Assembly: GCA_021817605.1 (NCBI GenBank)
Contig: JAKAUN010000004.1
Span: forward strand, 132,427 to 168,465
Length of the DNA: 36,039 nt
Direction: 5' to 3'
DNA from: Thermoplasmata archaeon
GTDB taxonomy: Archaea; Thermoplasmatota; Thermoplasmata; Lutacidiplasmatales; UBA184
Of this stretch, positions 7,554-15,923 are shown piece after piece. Position 1 is the stretch's first letter; each line of letters opens with the position of its first letter. Made by a program: the position numbers and the translations under genes. Under the pieces are notes generated by a model. That model was not told where the DNA came from, made no database searches, and was given only the letters and a program-made list of their open reading frames with translations.

Positions 7554-9344
7554 ATGACGACTCCTGCGACGCACACGGTCCCGATCCCCGCCGAAGCCGA
7601 AAAGAAAGCCGCCGCGAGCCCCCTCGAGCTCGCGGACCTGAGCGTGATGATCGGGGGCCAGGGGGGCGACGGGACGCTGACCGTCTCCGACCTTCTCGGG
7701 CGCTACTTCCTCAAGCGCGGCCTGTTCGTCTACACCTCGCGCAACGTGCTCTCGCGCATCCGCGGGGGACATGCCGACGCGACCGTTCGGGCGAGCCGCG
7801 ACCCCACGGCGGCGGTCAAGGCCCAGGTGGACGTGCTGCTCGCCTTCGACCGCGAGGCGATCGATATGGGACGCGAGGAGCTCGCTCCCCACGGCTTCGT
7901 CCTCTACGACTCGACCGGTTTCCGTTCCGAGCTGCCCAACGCGGCGGGCTTCCCCTTCGCGACGCTGGTCGGCGGCCCGCTCGGCCAACCGATCTTCAAG
8001 AACACGGCGGCCTACGGCGCCCTCTCCGTCCTCTTCGGCTTCGACCCGGCGATGACCCGGGCCGTCATCGAGGAGCGGTTCAAGCGACGGGGCGGAGAAG
8101 CTCTCGAGAAGAACCTGAGGGCCCTCGAGATCGGAAGGGCGACCGCCGCCTCGAACGGGATCGCGCACCGGTTCTCGGTCGTCGACGGCGACGGCCACGA
8201 CCTCATCCTGACGACCGGCAACCAGGCCGTGGCCCTCGGCTTCGTCGTCGGGGGCGGGCGGTTCTTCGCGGGCTATCCGATCACACCGGCGACCGAGATC
8301 ATGGAGTACCTCCAGCGCTACCTTCCCGCGTTCGACGGCGTCGTCCGCCAGGCCGAGGACGAGCTCGCCGCGATCAACATGGTGCTCGGAGCCGCCTACG
8401 CCGGCGCCCGCGCGATGACCAGCACGAGCGGGCCCGGCCTCTCGCTGATGACCGAGGGGATCGGCCAGGCAGGCACGGCCGAGCTACCGGTCCTGATCGC
8501 CGACTGCCAGCGGGCCGGGCCGTCGACCGGCCAGCCGACGCGTCACGAGCAGTCGGACCTCTCGCACCTCGCCAACCTGGGGCACGGGGAGTACCCGCGC
8601 TTCATCCTCGCGCCGTCCGACCCGGTCGACTGCTTCGGAATGACGATCGACGCGCTCAACCTCGCCGACCGCTGGCGTTTGCCGGTCATCCTCCTCCTCG
8701 ACCAGGCGCTCTGCCAGAACACCACGACCTCGAAGAGGTTCGACCTTTCCGGCGCGACGGTCGACCGCGGCAAGCGGCTCACCCCGGAGGCGGTCGCGAA
8801 CCTCGCGCAGTACAAGGTCTACCAGCTCACCGACGACGGCGTGAGCCCCGTCGCTCCTCCGGGGACCCCGGGGGTCTGGTCGGAGGTCACCGGCAACGAG
8901 CACGACGAGTGGGGTCACGTCTCGGTGAACCCGACCAACCGGCGCAACATGATGCGCAAGAGGATGGAGAAGATGGTCCGGGCCCGGGACGAACTCCCCG
9001 CGGGCCGCCTCTTCGGCCCCGCCAGCGCCCGTATCGGCCTGGTCGGCTTCGGCAGCACCTCCGGCCCGATCCTCGAGGCCCAGCAGCTGCTCGAGCGCAA
9101 GGGCGTCGCGACGCGCTACTACCAGGCGCGGACGGTCTACCCGGTCCCTGTCCACGAGCTCGACCCGTTCCTCAAGGGGGTCGACACCGCCTACGTCATC
9201 GAGCACAATTACACCGGTCAGTTCGGCCGGCTGCTGCGCGAGACGATGCCCTGGCACCACGCCAAGCTCGCCCCGGTCCTCCGCTACGACGGCTACTCCT
9301 TCCGCGCCCCCGAGATCGTCGCTCGGGTCACGGAGGGGAGGTAA
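7554..9344 (+). CDS. 2-oxoacid:ferredoxin oxidoreductase, fused gamma-alpha subunit
   Basis: Large subunit of the two-subunit archaeal OFOR that converts 2-oxoacids and CoA to acyl-CoA, CO2 and reduced ferredoxin. It has 596 residues. The gamma domain (about 28-195) begins with VMIGGQGGDGTLTVSDLL and includes SRIRGGHADATV. The alpha domain (about 210-440) carries the signature YPITP at 241-245, which contacts the 2-oxoacid, followed by EDELAAINMVLGAAYAGARA. The C-terminal part resembles the usual domain III. There is no delta ferredoxin domain, as in Sulfolobus-type OFORs with broad 2-oxoacid use. The beta subunit follows after 4 nt. The divergent leu-type operon suggests that branched 2-oxoacids may be among its substrates (inference). 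Confidence 0.93.
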   Translation: MTTPATHTVPIPAEAEKKAAASPLELADLSVMIGGQGGDGTLTVSDLLGRYFLKRGLFVYTSRNVLSRIRGGHADATVRASRDPTAAVKAQVDVLLAFDREAIDMGREELAPHGFVLYDSTGFRSELPNAAGFPFATLVGGPLGQPIFKNTAAYGALSVLFGFDPAMTRAVIEERFKRRGGEALEKNLRALEIGRATAASNGIAHRFSVVDGDGHDLILTTGNQAVALGFVVGGGRFFAGYPITPATEIMEYLQRYLPAFDGVVRQAEDELAAINMVLGAAYAGARAMTSTSGPGLSLMTEGIGQAGTAELPVLIADCQRAGPSTGQPTRHEQSDLSHLANLGHGEYPRFILAPSDPVDCFGMTIDALNLADRWRLPVILLLDQALCQNTTTSKRFDLSGATVDRGKRLTPEAVANLAQYKVYQLTDDGVSPVAPPGTPGVWSEVTGNEHDEWGHVSVNPTNRRNMMRKRMEKMVRARDELPAGRLFGPASARIGLVGFGSTSGPILEAQQLLERKGVATRYYQARTVYPVPVHELDPFLKGVDTAYVIEHNYTGQFGRLLRETMPWHHAKLAPVLRYDGYSFRAPEIVARVTEGR

Positions 9345-9348
9345 CCCG

Positions 9349-10218
9349 ATGACGACCCAATCGGCCAAGCCGGTCCAGCCGATCTGGTGCCCTGGCTGCG
9401 GGGACTTCGGCGTGCTCGCCGCGGTAAAGCGCGCCGCGGCGAACCTCAAGATCCCGGTCCACGACCTCGTCCTCGTCGGCGGGATCGGCTGCTCGGGGTC
9501 GATCCACAACTTCCTCGAGGTCAACGGCATCCATGCGCTCCACGGCCGCCTCCTCGCCCAGGCCGTCGGGATCAAGCTCGCCAACCCGAAGCTCACCGTC
9601 GTCGCCGCCGGCGGCGACGGGGACGGCTACGCCATCGGGATGGGACACTTCATGCACGCGTTCAAGAAGAACGCCTCGGTCCTTTACATCGTCATGAACA
9701 ACGAGACCTACGGGCTCACCAAGGGGCAGGCCTCGCCGACCAGCCAGGTCGGCTTCGAGGGCAACGTCGAGCCGCCGTTCCACTCGATCCTCACCGCGCT
9801 TTCCATCCCGGCCTCGAACTTCATCGCGCGGACGTTCTCCGGCGACCCCAAGGGAATGACGGCGATCCTCGAGGAGGCGCTTACGTTCAACCGCGACGGC
9901 CGCGGCTTCGCCTTCGTCGAGGACCTCTCTCCCTGCGTCACCTACAACGACACCTACAAGCTCTGGCGCGAGAAGACGGTCGATGTCTCCAAGCTCCCCG
10001 GCTACGACCCGACCGACCGCAAGGCGATGTTCCGCCTCTTCCTCGAGCAGATCGAGGCGGGCAAGATGCCGGTCGGCGTGATGCACCGGCCCGCCGAGGT
10101 GAGCCGCGAGGGACTCGAGACCAAGCTCCTCGGCGACCGGCCCGGCCCGGCCGCCACGAGCACCGACCTCGCCTCGAACCGCACGCGCTACGAGGAGCTC
10201 CTCGCCACCGTCGGCTGA
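9349..10218 (+). CDS. 2-oxoacid:ferredoxin oxidoreductase beta subunit
   Basis: TPP- and [4Fe-4S]-binding subunit of OFOR, 289 residues. Cluster ligands are visible as C14 and C17 (WCPGCGDFG), C48 (GGIGCSG) and C196 (DLSPCVTYND). The Mg-TPP motif is GDGDGYAIG (89-97) with NNETYGLTKGQ (117-127). A GGAGGT Shine-Dalgarno overlaps the end of the alpha gene, so both subunits are made from one message. Length and motif order are standard for two-subunit OFORs. Confidence 0.95.
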   Translation: MTTQSAKPVQPIWCPGCGDFGVLAAVKRAAANLKIPVHDLVLVGGIGCSGSIHNFLEVNGIHALHGRLLAQAVGIKLANPKLTVVAAGGDGDGYAIGMGHFMHAFKKNASVLYIVMNNETYGLTKGQASPTSQVGFEGNVEPPFHSILTALSIPASNFIARTFSGDPKGMTAILEEALTFNRDGRGFAFVEDLSPCVTYNDTYKLWREKTVDVSKLPGYDPTDRKAMFRLFLEQIEAGKMPVGVMHRPAEVSREGLETKLLGDRPGPAATSTDLASNRTRYEELLATVG

Positions 10219-10274
10219 CGGGGAGGGCCCTCGCGCGGGGGCTTTCTCCTCCGGCGCCCTTCCCGCGTGCGGAG

Positions 10275-11729
10275 GTGGGAACGATCTGGGTCGGCGTGGA
10301 CGACACGGACGCGAAGGGCTCGGGATGCACCACCTGGGTGCTCACCGAGCTTCTCGGGCTCGCCCGGGAGCAGCGGCTCGACCCGATCGGACCGCCGAGG
10401 CTCGTCCGGCTCAACCCGAACATCCCGTGGAAGACGCGGGGGAACGCCGCCCTCTCGGTGCGGCTCGGGCACGGCCGGGGTCGTCGCCGCTGGGTGGGAA
10501 CGCTCTCGGGCCGGCGACTCTTCGCCTACGCCTCCGGCGCCGAACCCACGACGGCCGAGCTCGAACGGTTCGCCCGCGCCGCCTGGCAGGTCGTGCTCGA
10601 CGCCTCTCCCGAGGCCGAGGGGACCGATCCGGCGCTCGTGGTCGCGTCGCGCCGTCCTTCGCCCGAGCTCTACTGGAAGGCGGTGCGCGAGGTGGTCGCC
10701 GTGGACGAGGCGCGTGCGGCCCTGGACGCGGTCGGGGCTCTCGTCCGCACCCGGGGCGACCCGCGCGGCCTGGTCGGCGCCGCGGCGGCGATCGCCTGGC
10801 CGGCACGCCGCGGGACGTGGGAGCTGCTCTCGTACCGCCAGCCGGAACGGGTCGGGAAGCCGCGAACGATCGACCCGGAGACCGTCCGTGCCGCGCAGCG
10901 GGCGGACCGACGCCTGTTCCTCTGCCATGACCCGGTGACGCGACGCCTTTTGGTCGCACCGCACACCGGCTGCCCGGTCCTCTTCGGGTTGCGGGCGACC
11001 GCTCCCGAGGCAGCCGTGCGCGCTCTGCGGACGGTCCGCTCGGAGCCGTGGGAGCGCTGGGTGCTCTTCCGGACGAACCAGGCGACGGGCGACCACCTCC
11101 TTCGCCGGAGCGCCGCCTCGATCGTCCCGTTCCTCTCGGCGATTCTCCCCGGGACGGTCTCGGCTCCGCCCCGGGCGCTCGCCGGGGGTCACGTGCTCTT
11201 CTCCGTCCGGGACGAGGAGGGCGACGAGGTCCGCTGCGTGGCGTTCGAGCCCACCAAGACCCTCCCGCGCGTCGCCCAGGCGCTCCTGCCGGGGGACCGG
11301 GTCGTAGTCTGGGGGAGCGCGAGCCGTCCCGCGACCCTCCGACTCGAGGGGATCCGCCTCGTCCGGCGGGTCCGGGTACGCCGCCTGAGCGCCCCCGCCT
11401 GTCCGCGCTGCGGCGGCCGCACCGGCTCTCTCGGCCGGGGACGCGGCTGGCGCTGCCGCAGCTGCCGGCTGCGTTTGCCTCCGGAGCACGCCACTACAAG
11501 CGTGATCCCCCGAGCCGTGCGCCCGGGGACCTACCATCCGACGCCTTCCGCCCGACGGCACCTTGCGCCGCGCGCCACGGAGCCAGCGGCAGCACGAGCC
11601 GACGATCCTCAGTCGATGCCTCGAGCTACGGACGGGGGTCCTGGCGCCCGCACGTCCTCGAGGGCCCCTGGTCTCGCCAGAGCTTTTGAGCGGTTCCCGG
11701 CTCCCCCGGAGCGGGAGGAGGACACGTGA
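10275..11729 (+). CDS. tiaS: tRNA(Ile2) 2-agmatinylcytidine synthetase TiaS
   Basis: Attaches agmatine to C34 of tRNA-Ile(CAU) so that it reads AUA. It has 484 residues from GTG 10275. The N-terminal motif VGVDDTDAKGSGCTTW (6-21) is the family kinase-like TCKD signature. The middle includes the FLD-type region RTNQATGDHLL. An OB-fold follows, then a zinc ribbon CPRC...CRSC (about residues 376-396). The conserved end is PGTYHPTPSARRHL. About 40 further residues look disordered and are not a usual part of TiaS. The GTG start is tentative: GGAGG lies too close to act as its Shine-Dalgarno, but no better start precedes the conserved strand. The stop overlaps the protease start by GTGA. Confidence 0.9.
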   Translation: MGTIWVGVDDTDAKGSGCTTWVLTELLGLAREQRLDPIGPPRLVRLNPNIPWKTRGNAALSVRLGHGRGRRRWVGTLSGRRLFAYASGAEPTTAELERFARAAWQVVLDASPEAEGTDPALVVASRRPSPELYWKAVREVVAVDEARAALDAVGALVRTRGDPRGLVGAAAAIAWPARRGTWELLSYRQPERVGKPRTIDPETVRAAQRADRRLFLCHDPVTRRLLVAPHTGCPVLFGLRATAPEAAVRALRTVRSEPWERWVLFRTNQATGDHLLRRSAASIVPFLSAILPGTVSAPPRALAGGHVLFSVRDEEGDEVRCVAFEPTKTLPRVAQALLPGDRVVVWGSASRPATLRLEGIRLVRRVRVRRLSAPACPRCGGRTGSLGRGRGWRCRSCRLRLPPEHATTSVIPRAVRPGTYHPTPSARRHLAPRATEPAAARADDPQSMPRATDGGPGARTSSRAPGLARAFERFPAPPEREEDT

Positions 11730-12652
11730 TTGGTCCGGGGGTGAAGACGGCGGCCCTGTTCGCCGTGATCATCGCCCTCTTCGTCGCCATCGGCGGGATC
11801 GTCGGGGAGTTTCTCTTCGGCTCCTGGCTCGCGGGGCTCCTCGTCGCTTTCGGCCTCTCGCTCGTGCTCAACCTGGTCGCCTACTTCGGGAGCGACCGCC
11901 TCGTCCTCTGGTCGACGCACGCCCGCATCGTCCGCCCGGAGGAGGCGCCGCGCCTCGCCCGCCTGGTCGACGAGCTCGCCCCGAAGTTCGGCCTGGTCGC
12001 GCCCCGGCTCGCCCTCGTCCCGAGCCCGACGCCCAACGCCTTCGCGACGGGGCGCAACGAGCGGCACGCCGTCGTCGCGGCGACGCAGGGGATCCTCAAC
12101 CTGCTGGACGACCGCCAGCTCCGCGGCGTCCTCGCCCACGAGCTCGCCCACGTCCGAGACCGCGACGTGCTCCTGATGACCTTCGCCGCCACCCTCGCGG
12201 GGGCGATCTCCTACGCCGCCCAGATCGTCTTCTTCTCCACGCTCACCGGCGGCTTCGGCCGTCGCAGCAACGTGAACCCGATCGTTCTCGTGGTCGCGCT
12301 CGTGACCGCGCCCATCGCGGCCCTCCTTCTCCGGCTCGCCATCTCGCGCTCGCGGGAGCTCAAGGCCGACGAGGTCGGCGCCACCACCATCCAGGACCCC
12401 GAGGCTCTTGCCTCGGCCCTCGAGAGGATCGACCCGGCCAACGTCCGCCGCCCGATGCAGCTCGGCTCCCCGTCGCAGGCGAGCCTCTTCATCGTGAACC
12501 CGTTCCGCGGTGGAGGCTTCGCCTCCCTGTTCTCGACGCATCCGCCCACCGCCGAACGCATCCGAAAGCTGCGGGCCCTCGGGATCGACCACCGCTACCG
12601 CGTGGACGTGCGGTCACCCTCCGCGGGGAGCCCGGCGGCGAGCCGGAGCTGA
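11726..12652 (+). CDS. htpX: M48 family membrane metalloprotease, HtpX-like
   Basis: Zinc endopeptidase of the membrane, with its active site on the cytosolic face. It has 308 residues from GTG 11726, which overlaps the tiaS stop. Two N-terminal membrane helices (about 8-28 and 35-54) are followed by the catalytic domain with HELAH at 138-142. Two further hydrophobic segments (about 153-172 and 185-207) come next, then RSRELKAD with E211 as the third zinc ligand (ExxAD). Length and topology match archaeal HtpX. Likely role: degradation of misfolded membrane proteins. Coupling with tiaS looks like chance operon packing rather than shared function. Confidence 0.92.
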   Translation: MIGPGVKTAALFAVIIALFVAIGGIVGEFLFGSWLAGLLVAFGLSLVLNLVAYFGSDRLVLWSTHARIVRPEEAPRLARLVDELAPKFGLVAPRLALVPSPTPNAFATGRNERHAVVAATQGILNLLDDRQLRGVLAHELAHVRDRDVLLMTFAATLAGAISYAAQIVFFSTLTGGFGRRSNVNPIVLVVALVTAPIAALLLRLAISRSRELKADEVGATTIQDPEALASALERIDPANVRRPMQLGSPSQASLFIVNPFRGGGFASLFSTHPPTAERIRKLRALGIDHRYRVDVRSPSAGSPAASRS

Positions 12653-12665
12653 TCGACCGAGGGCG

Positions 12666-13757
12666 ATGGCGGCCTGTCCGGTCTGCGGTGCTTCGGTCGA
12701 GCCTGCCTCGCCGGAGTGCCCGACCTGCCACCTGGACGTGGCCCTCTTCGTGGCGGTGCGGGACGCCGCCGCCATGACACGGGACACCGACCCGGTGTAC
12801 CTGAAGACGGTCGCCGAGCTCCTGCGCTCCGTCGACCTCTCCGCGCCTGCGTTCGAGGCTCCAAGCCCCCCCGCACCCGCCTCGCCCGCGCCGGCCGCCG
12901 AGCCGCCGGACCGCGCCCCACGACCGGTGCGCGCGGTCGCACCGCTGCCCCTTCCCGAGATCCCCTCCCTCCCCGAGCTCCCTCGCGGCGATGCGCTGCG
13001 CAGCCGCGCGCACGAGTACCATCTGCTCGCCGAGCAGCTGGGAGCCGACCTCGGCGATCCGAGCGCGAGAGCCTCCGTCGCGGAGGAGAGCGACGACGAG
13101 GAGGGCCTCGGCGTCGCCGTGCGGGAGATGTTCGTCCACCTCGCGAGCCTTCTGGTCGCGGCCTACGACGTCGAGGCGGCCCGCCGCAACGAGATCGCCT
13201 CCCACGGCCCGGTCGCCCCCGCCGACCTCGAACTGCACGCGATGCGTCGTGCGATCGTGGTCGGCGACCTCACCGGGGCGCGGCGCCACCTGCTGGCCGC
13301 CCGCGCCACGCTCGGGCGTCTTCAGGAGGGATGGGCGACCGGTCGGATCCTGCTCACGGAGTGCGAGCTCCTGGTCGAGACGTTGCGGGAGCTCGGCGGC
13401 GACCCTTCGCCGGCCGCCCGCCCGCTCGAGGAGGCCCGTCGCCTCCTCGACGGCCCCCGGCCGGAGCGCGCCGAGATGCTCCTCGCGCAGACCGCCCACG
13501 CTCTCTGGACCCGCCTCGAGCCGAGGTTCACGGAGGAGCTCAAGCGCCTGCGCGACCGCCTCGTCGAGCTGCGCGAGGGCGGCGCCGACCTCACCGTGCC
13601 GCTCGCCAAGCTGAGGACCATCGGCACGGAGCTTTCCCGTCGCAACTTCGCCGGAGCGATCGGTGCCCACCGACAGCTGAGGGAGCTGCTCGGCCCGGTC
13701 GAGCCGGCGCCGCTCGTCGCGACCGGCGCTCCCGAGCGGGCGACCCCGCCGGCATAG
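12666..13757 (+). CDS. Zinc-ribbon protein with long helical/coiled-coil region, unknown function
   Basis: I do not recognise a named family. The 363-residue protein starts with a four-cysteine ribbon: C4/C7 (CPVC) and C18/C21 (CPTC). A proline/alanine-rich linker follows (about 65-105). The rest is almost wholly helical, rich in Leu, Glu and Arg, with heptad-like runs such as EELKRLRDRLVELREGG. No membrane segment or signal peptide is visible. ATG 12666 lies 13 nt after the protease stop, with a weak GAGGG just upstream, so co-transcription with htpX is likely. The ribbon-plus-coil design suggests a scaffold or adaptor. An acidic patch (EESDDEEGL, about 139-147) interrupts the helices. Confidence 0.75.
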   Translation: MAACPVCGASVEPASPECPTCHLDVALFVAVRDAAAMTRDTDPVYLKTVAELLRSVDLSAPAFEAPSPPAPASPAPAAEPPDRAPRPVRAVAPLPLPEIPSLPELPRGDALRSRAHEYHLLAEQLGADLGDPSARASVAEESDDEEGLGVAVREMFVHLASLLVAAYDVEAARRNEIASHGPVAPADLELHAMRRAIVVGDLTGARRHLLAARATLGRLQEGWATGRILLTECELLVETLRELGGDPSPAARPLEEARRLLDGPRPERAEMLLAQTAHALWTRLEPRFTEELKRLRDRLVELREGGADLTVPLAKLRTIGTELSRRNFAGAIGAHRQLRELLGPVEPAPLVATGAPERATPPA

Positions 13758-13758
13758 G

Positions 13759-13763
13759 TTAAA
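13759..13763 (+). promoter_or_regulatory. TATA-like element of hisS
   Basis: GGTTAAAG begins immediately after the stop codon of the preceding gene and is centred 28 nt before ATG 13789. This is the spacing of a leaderless archaeal promoter and gives hisS its own transcription start. Confidence 0.55.
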
Positions 13764-13788
13764 GTCCGCGTCCACGGTCTGAGGCCGC

Positions 13789-15090
13789 ATGGCGCCCGGC
13801 CCGTTGCGCGGCTTTCGCGACTACCCGCCGCCGGACGCGGGCGCACGCTCCGAGCTTCGCCGCAGGATGCGCGCCGCGGCCCGACGTGCCGGCTTCACCG
13901 AGCTCGAGGTCCCCACGGTCGAGAGCTTCGAGCTGTTCCAGAAGAAGAGCGGCGAGGAGGTCGCCCAGCAGGCCTGGACGTTCACCGACAAGGGCGATCG
14001 CACGGTGGCCCTGATCCCGGAGCAGACCCCGTCGCTCGCCCGCATCTTCGTCGAGCGGGCCAAGGCCGAGCCGATGCCGGTGAAGTGGTTCACCGTCTCG
14101 AAGAGCTGGCGCTACGAGGAGCCGCAGGCCGGCCGCACGCGCGAGTTCGTCCAGTTCAACCTCGACATCCTCGGGGTGGCGGGGGTCGAGGCCGAGGCGG
14201 AGCTCCTCGGCGCCGCAGACCTCCTCCTCCAGGAGGTCGGGGCGTCGGGGCTCTACCTCTTCCGGCTCAACGACCGCGCCTTCGCCGAGGCTCTCGGGCG
14301 CCTCTGGGGCGCGGGCGACCGCCTCGCGTTCTTCCGGGCGGTCGACCGCTTCCGCAAGGTCTCTCCTGCCGAGTTCCTCGCCGACCTCTCCCGGGCGGGG
14401 GTGGCGGAAGGGCGCACCCAGGAGCTCGCCGACCTCTTGCGGGCCGCGGGCGACGGCCTGGCGCCTTCCGCCCTCGAGGGGTTCTTCGCGCGGCTTGTCG
14501 GCCTCGGCCTGGACGAGCCCGGCAAGGTCGGCCTCGAGCGGCTCCGAAAGCTCTTCGCGCTTCTCGAGCGCCTCGGTCTCTCCGACCGCATCGTCTTCGA
14601 CCCGACGATCGTCCGCGGCCTCGCCTACTACACGTCGAGCGTCTTCGAGGCGTTCGCGCGCAGCGGCGAGGGCCGCTCGATCCTGGGCGGAGGGCGCTAC
14701 GACCACCTCGTCGAGCTGTTCGACGGGCCCCCGACCCCCGCGATCGGGCTCGCGGTCGGGGACCAGACGCTCGAGCTCCTGCTCCGCGAGGGCGGGCGCT
14801 GGCCCGAGGGCGAGCCTCCGCTCGACACCTACGTCGTCGTCGCGAACCCGACGCTCGCGCCGGAGGCGTTCGAGCTGGTCGGCGTGCTGCGTCGCGCCGG
14901 GGTCTCGGCGGAGGCCGATCTGCTCGGCCGGTCGATGTCCCGCCAGCTCAGGGAGGCGGCTCGCCGCCGGGCCCGCCGTGCCTTGATCCTGGGCCTGCGT
15001 GAGGCGTCGCCGGGTGCGCTGATCGAGCGTGATCTGACGACGGGGACGCAGCGGCAGCTCGCGCGGGATGCGGCGGTACGACCGGGGTGA
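13789..15090 (+). CDS. hisS: Histidine--tRNA ligase
   Basis: Charges tRNA-His; class II synthetase of 433 residues. Seen: an N-terminal GFRDYPPPDAGARSELRRR motif-1 region, motif 2 (WRYEEPQAGRTREFVQFN, about 105-122), the HisA histidine-binding motif RGLAYYTSSVFEAF, motif 3 as GGGRYDHLVELF with AIGLAVGDQTL, and a C-terminal anticodon-binding alpha/beta domain. ATG 13789 is supported by the TATA-like element 28 nt upstream. The last 143 nt lie opposite the 3' end of the convergent TPD nuclease gene. The HisS C-terminus is conserved in type, so it is the partner gene that carries the unusual tail. Confidence 0.95.
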   Translation: MAPGPLRGFRDYPPPDAGARSELRRRMRAAARRAGFTELEVPTVESFELFQKKSGEEVAQQAWTFTDKGDRTVALIPEQTPSLARIFVERAKAEPMPVKWFTVSKSWRYEEPQAGRTREFVQFNLDILGVAGVEAEAELLGAADLLLQEVGASGLYLFRLNDRAFAEALGRLWGAGDRLAFFRAVDRFRKVSPAEFLADLSRAGVAEGRTQELADLLRAAGDGLAPSALEGFFARLVGLGLDEPGKVGLERLRKLFALLERLGLSDRIVFDPTIVRGLAYYTSSVFEAFARSGEGRSILGGGRYDHLVELFDGPPTPAIGLAVGDQTLELLLREGGRWPEGEPPLDTYVVVANPTLAPEAFELVGVLRRAGVSAEADLLGRSMSRQLREAARRRARRALILGLREASPGALIERDLTTGTQRQLARDAAVRPG

Positions 15091-15832
15091 TCGCCTCGAA
15101 CGTCTCGTCGTCCCAGAGGAGGATCCCGGGCGGCGACTCCGCCCCGTCGACGTAGCCGTACCAGTAGACGACCGCCCCCTCGCCGAAGATCTCGGTGTAG
15201 GGACCGAGCTGGCGACGCAGGTTCTTTCGGAGCTCGACGTCGTCGCCGAAGTTCGCCTTCGACTCGATCCAGGTGAGCTTCTGCCCGAGGTAGATGATCG
15301 GCTCGTCCAGGAGGGCGTCCGGGGTCTTCGCATACTTCCCCCGGAGGTCCTTCTCCGTGCGGTAGCCGATCCCGTGCTGTTCGAGCCAGCGGTGCATGCG
15401 CTCCTCGCCGTGTCGCCCGCGCTCGCGCTGGAGCTCCATTCCCCGGGGCGAGTAGATCATGTCGGCGGCCAGGAGCGCCTCGACCTCCTCCCTGAGACGG
15501 GGCGTCGGGGCGGTCGCCGGGTCGACGAACGTCTGCCAGATCTTCTTCCGCGGTATCTCGAGCCCCCCGAGCATCTGCTGGCCCATGAGGACGGGAGGGA
15601 ACCGCCACTCGCGGGCGATGTCGAGGATCGAGCGGCCGTGCTTCCACTGGCCGACCAGGCGGGGGATCTGGCGCTTGACGACGTAGAAGCGTCGCGTGGC
15701 GTCCCGGGTCACGCGGTGGGTGTGGATGACGAAGAGCAGCTCCTCGTCGCGCTGTTCCTCGTGCGCGATGCGGTGAACGTCCTCGTACGTCGCGAGCGCG
15801 TCGTAGAGGCGCTGGTAGGTGGCGCGGTCCAT
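14948..15832 (-). CDS. TPD-motif PD-(D/E)xK nuclease-like protein, CDIN1 homologue
   Basis: Resembles the archaeal members of the CDIN1 (C15orf41) family, predicted restriction-fold nucleases. It has 294 residues. An N-terminal helical part includes a possible helix-turn-helix (ILDIAREWRFPP, about 69-80). Then comes RTEKDLRGKYAKTPDALL with the family TPD motif (170-172), and WIESKANFGDD with the E190/K192 pair of the ExK core. YWYGYVDG closes the fold. Residues after about 250 are a low-complexity Ala/Pro/His/Gly tail encoded opposite hisS. No Shine-Dalgarno precedes ATG 15832; a possible TATA-like CTTTTAC lies about 50 nt upstream. Substrate is unknown. Confidence 0.82.
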   Translation of the reverse strand: MDRATYQRLYDALATYEDVHRIAHEEQRDEELLFVIHTHRVTRDATRRFYVVKRQIPRLVGQWKHGRSILDIAREWRFPPVLMGQQMLGGLEIPRKKIWQTFVDPATAPTPRLREEVEALLAADMIYSPRGMELQRERGRHGEERMHRWLEQHGIGYRTEKDLRGKYAKTPDALLDEPIIYLGQKLTWIESKANFGDDVELRKNLRRQLGPYTEIFGEGAVVYWYGYVDGAESPPGILLWDDETFEAITPVVPPHPARAAAASPSSDHARSAHPATPHAGPGSRHGGPGGEPPP

Positions 15833-15923
15833 CGAAAGGTCCCGGAAAGTCGTCGGTCACGAGCGACGCGCGGGTAAAAGGTCCACCACCGCGGGGTCCC
15901 GGCGAGGGACGCGGGCCGGCCGG

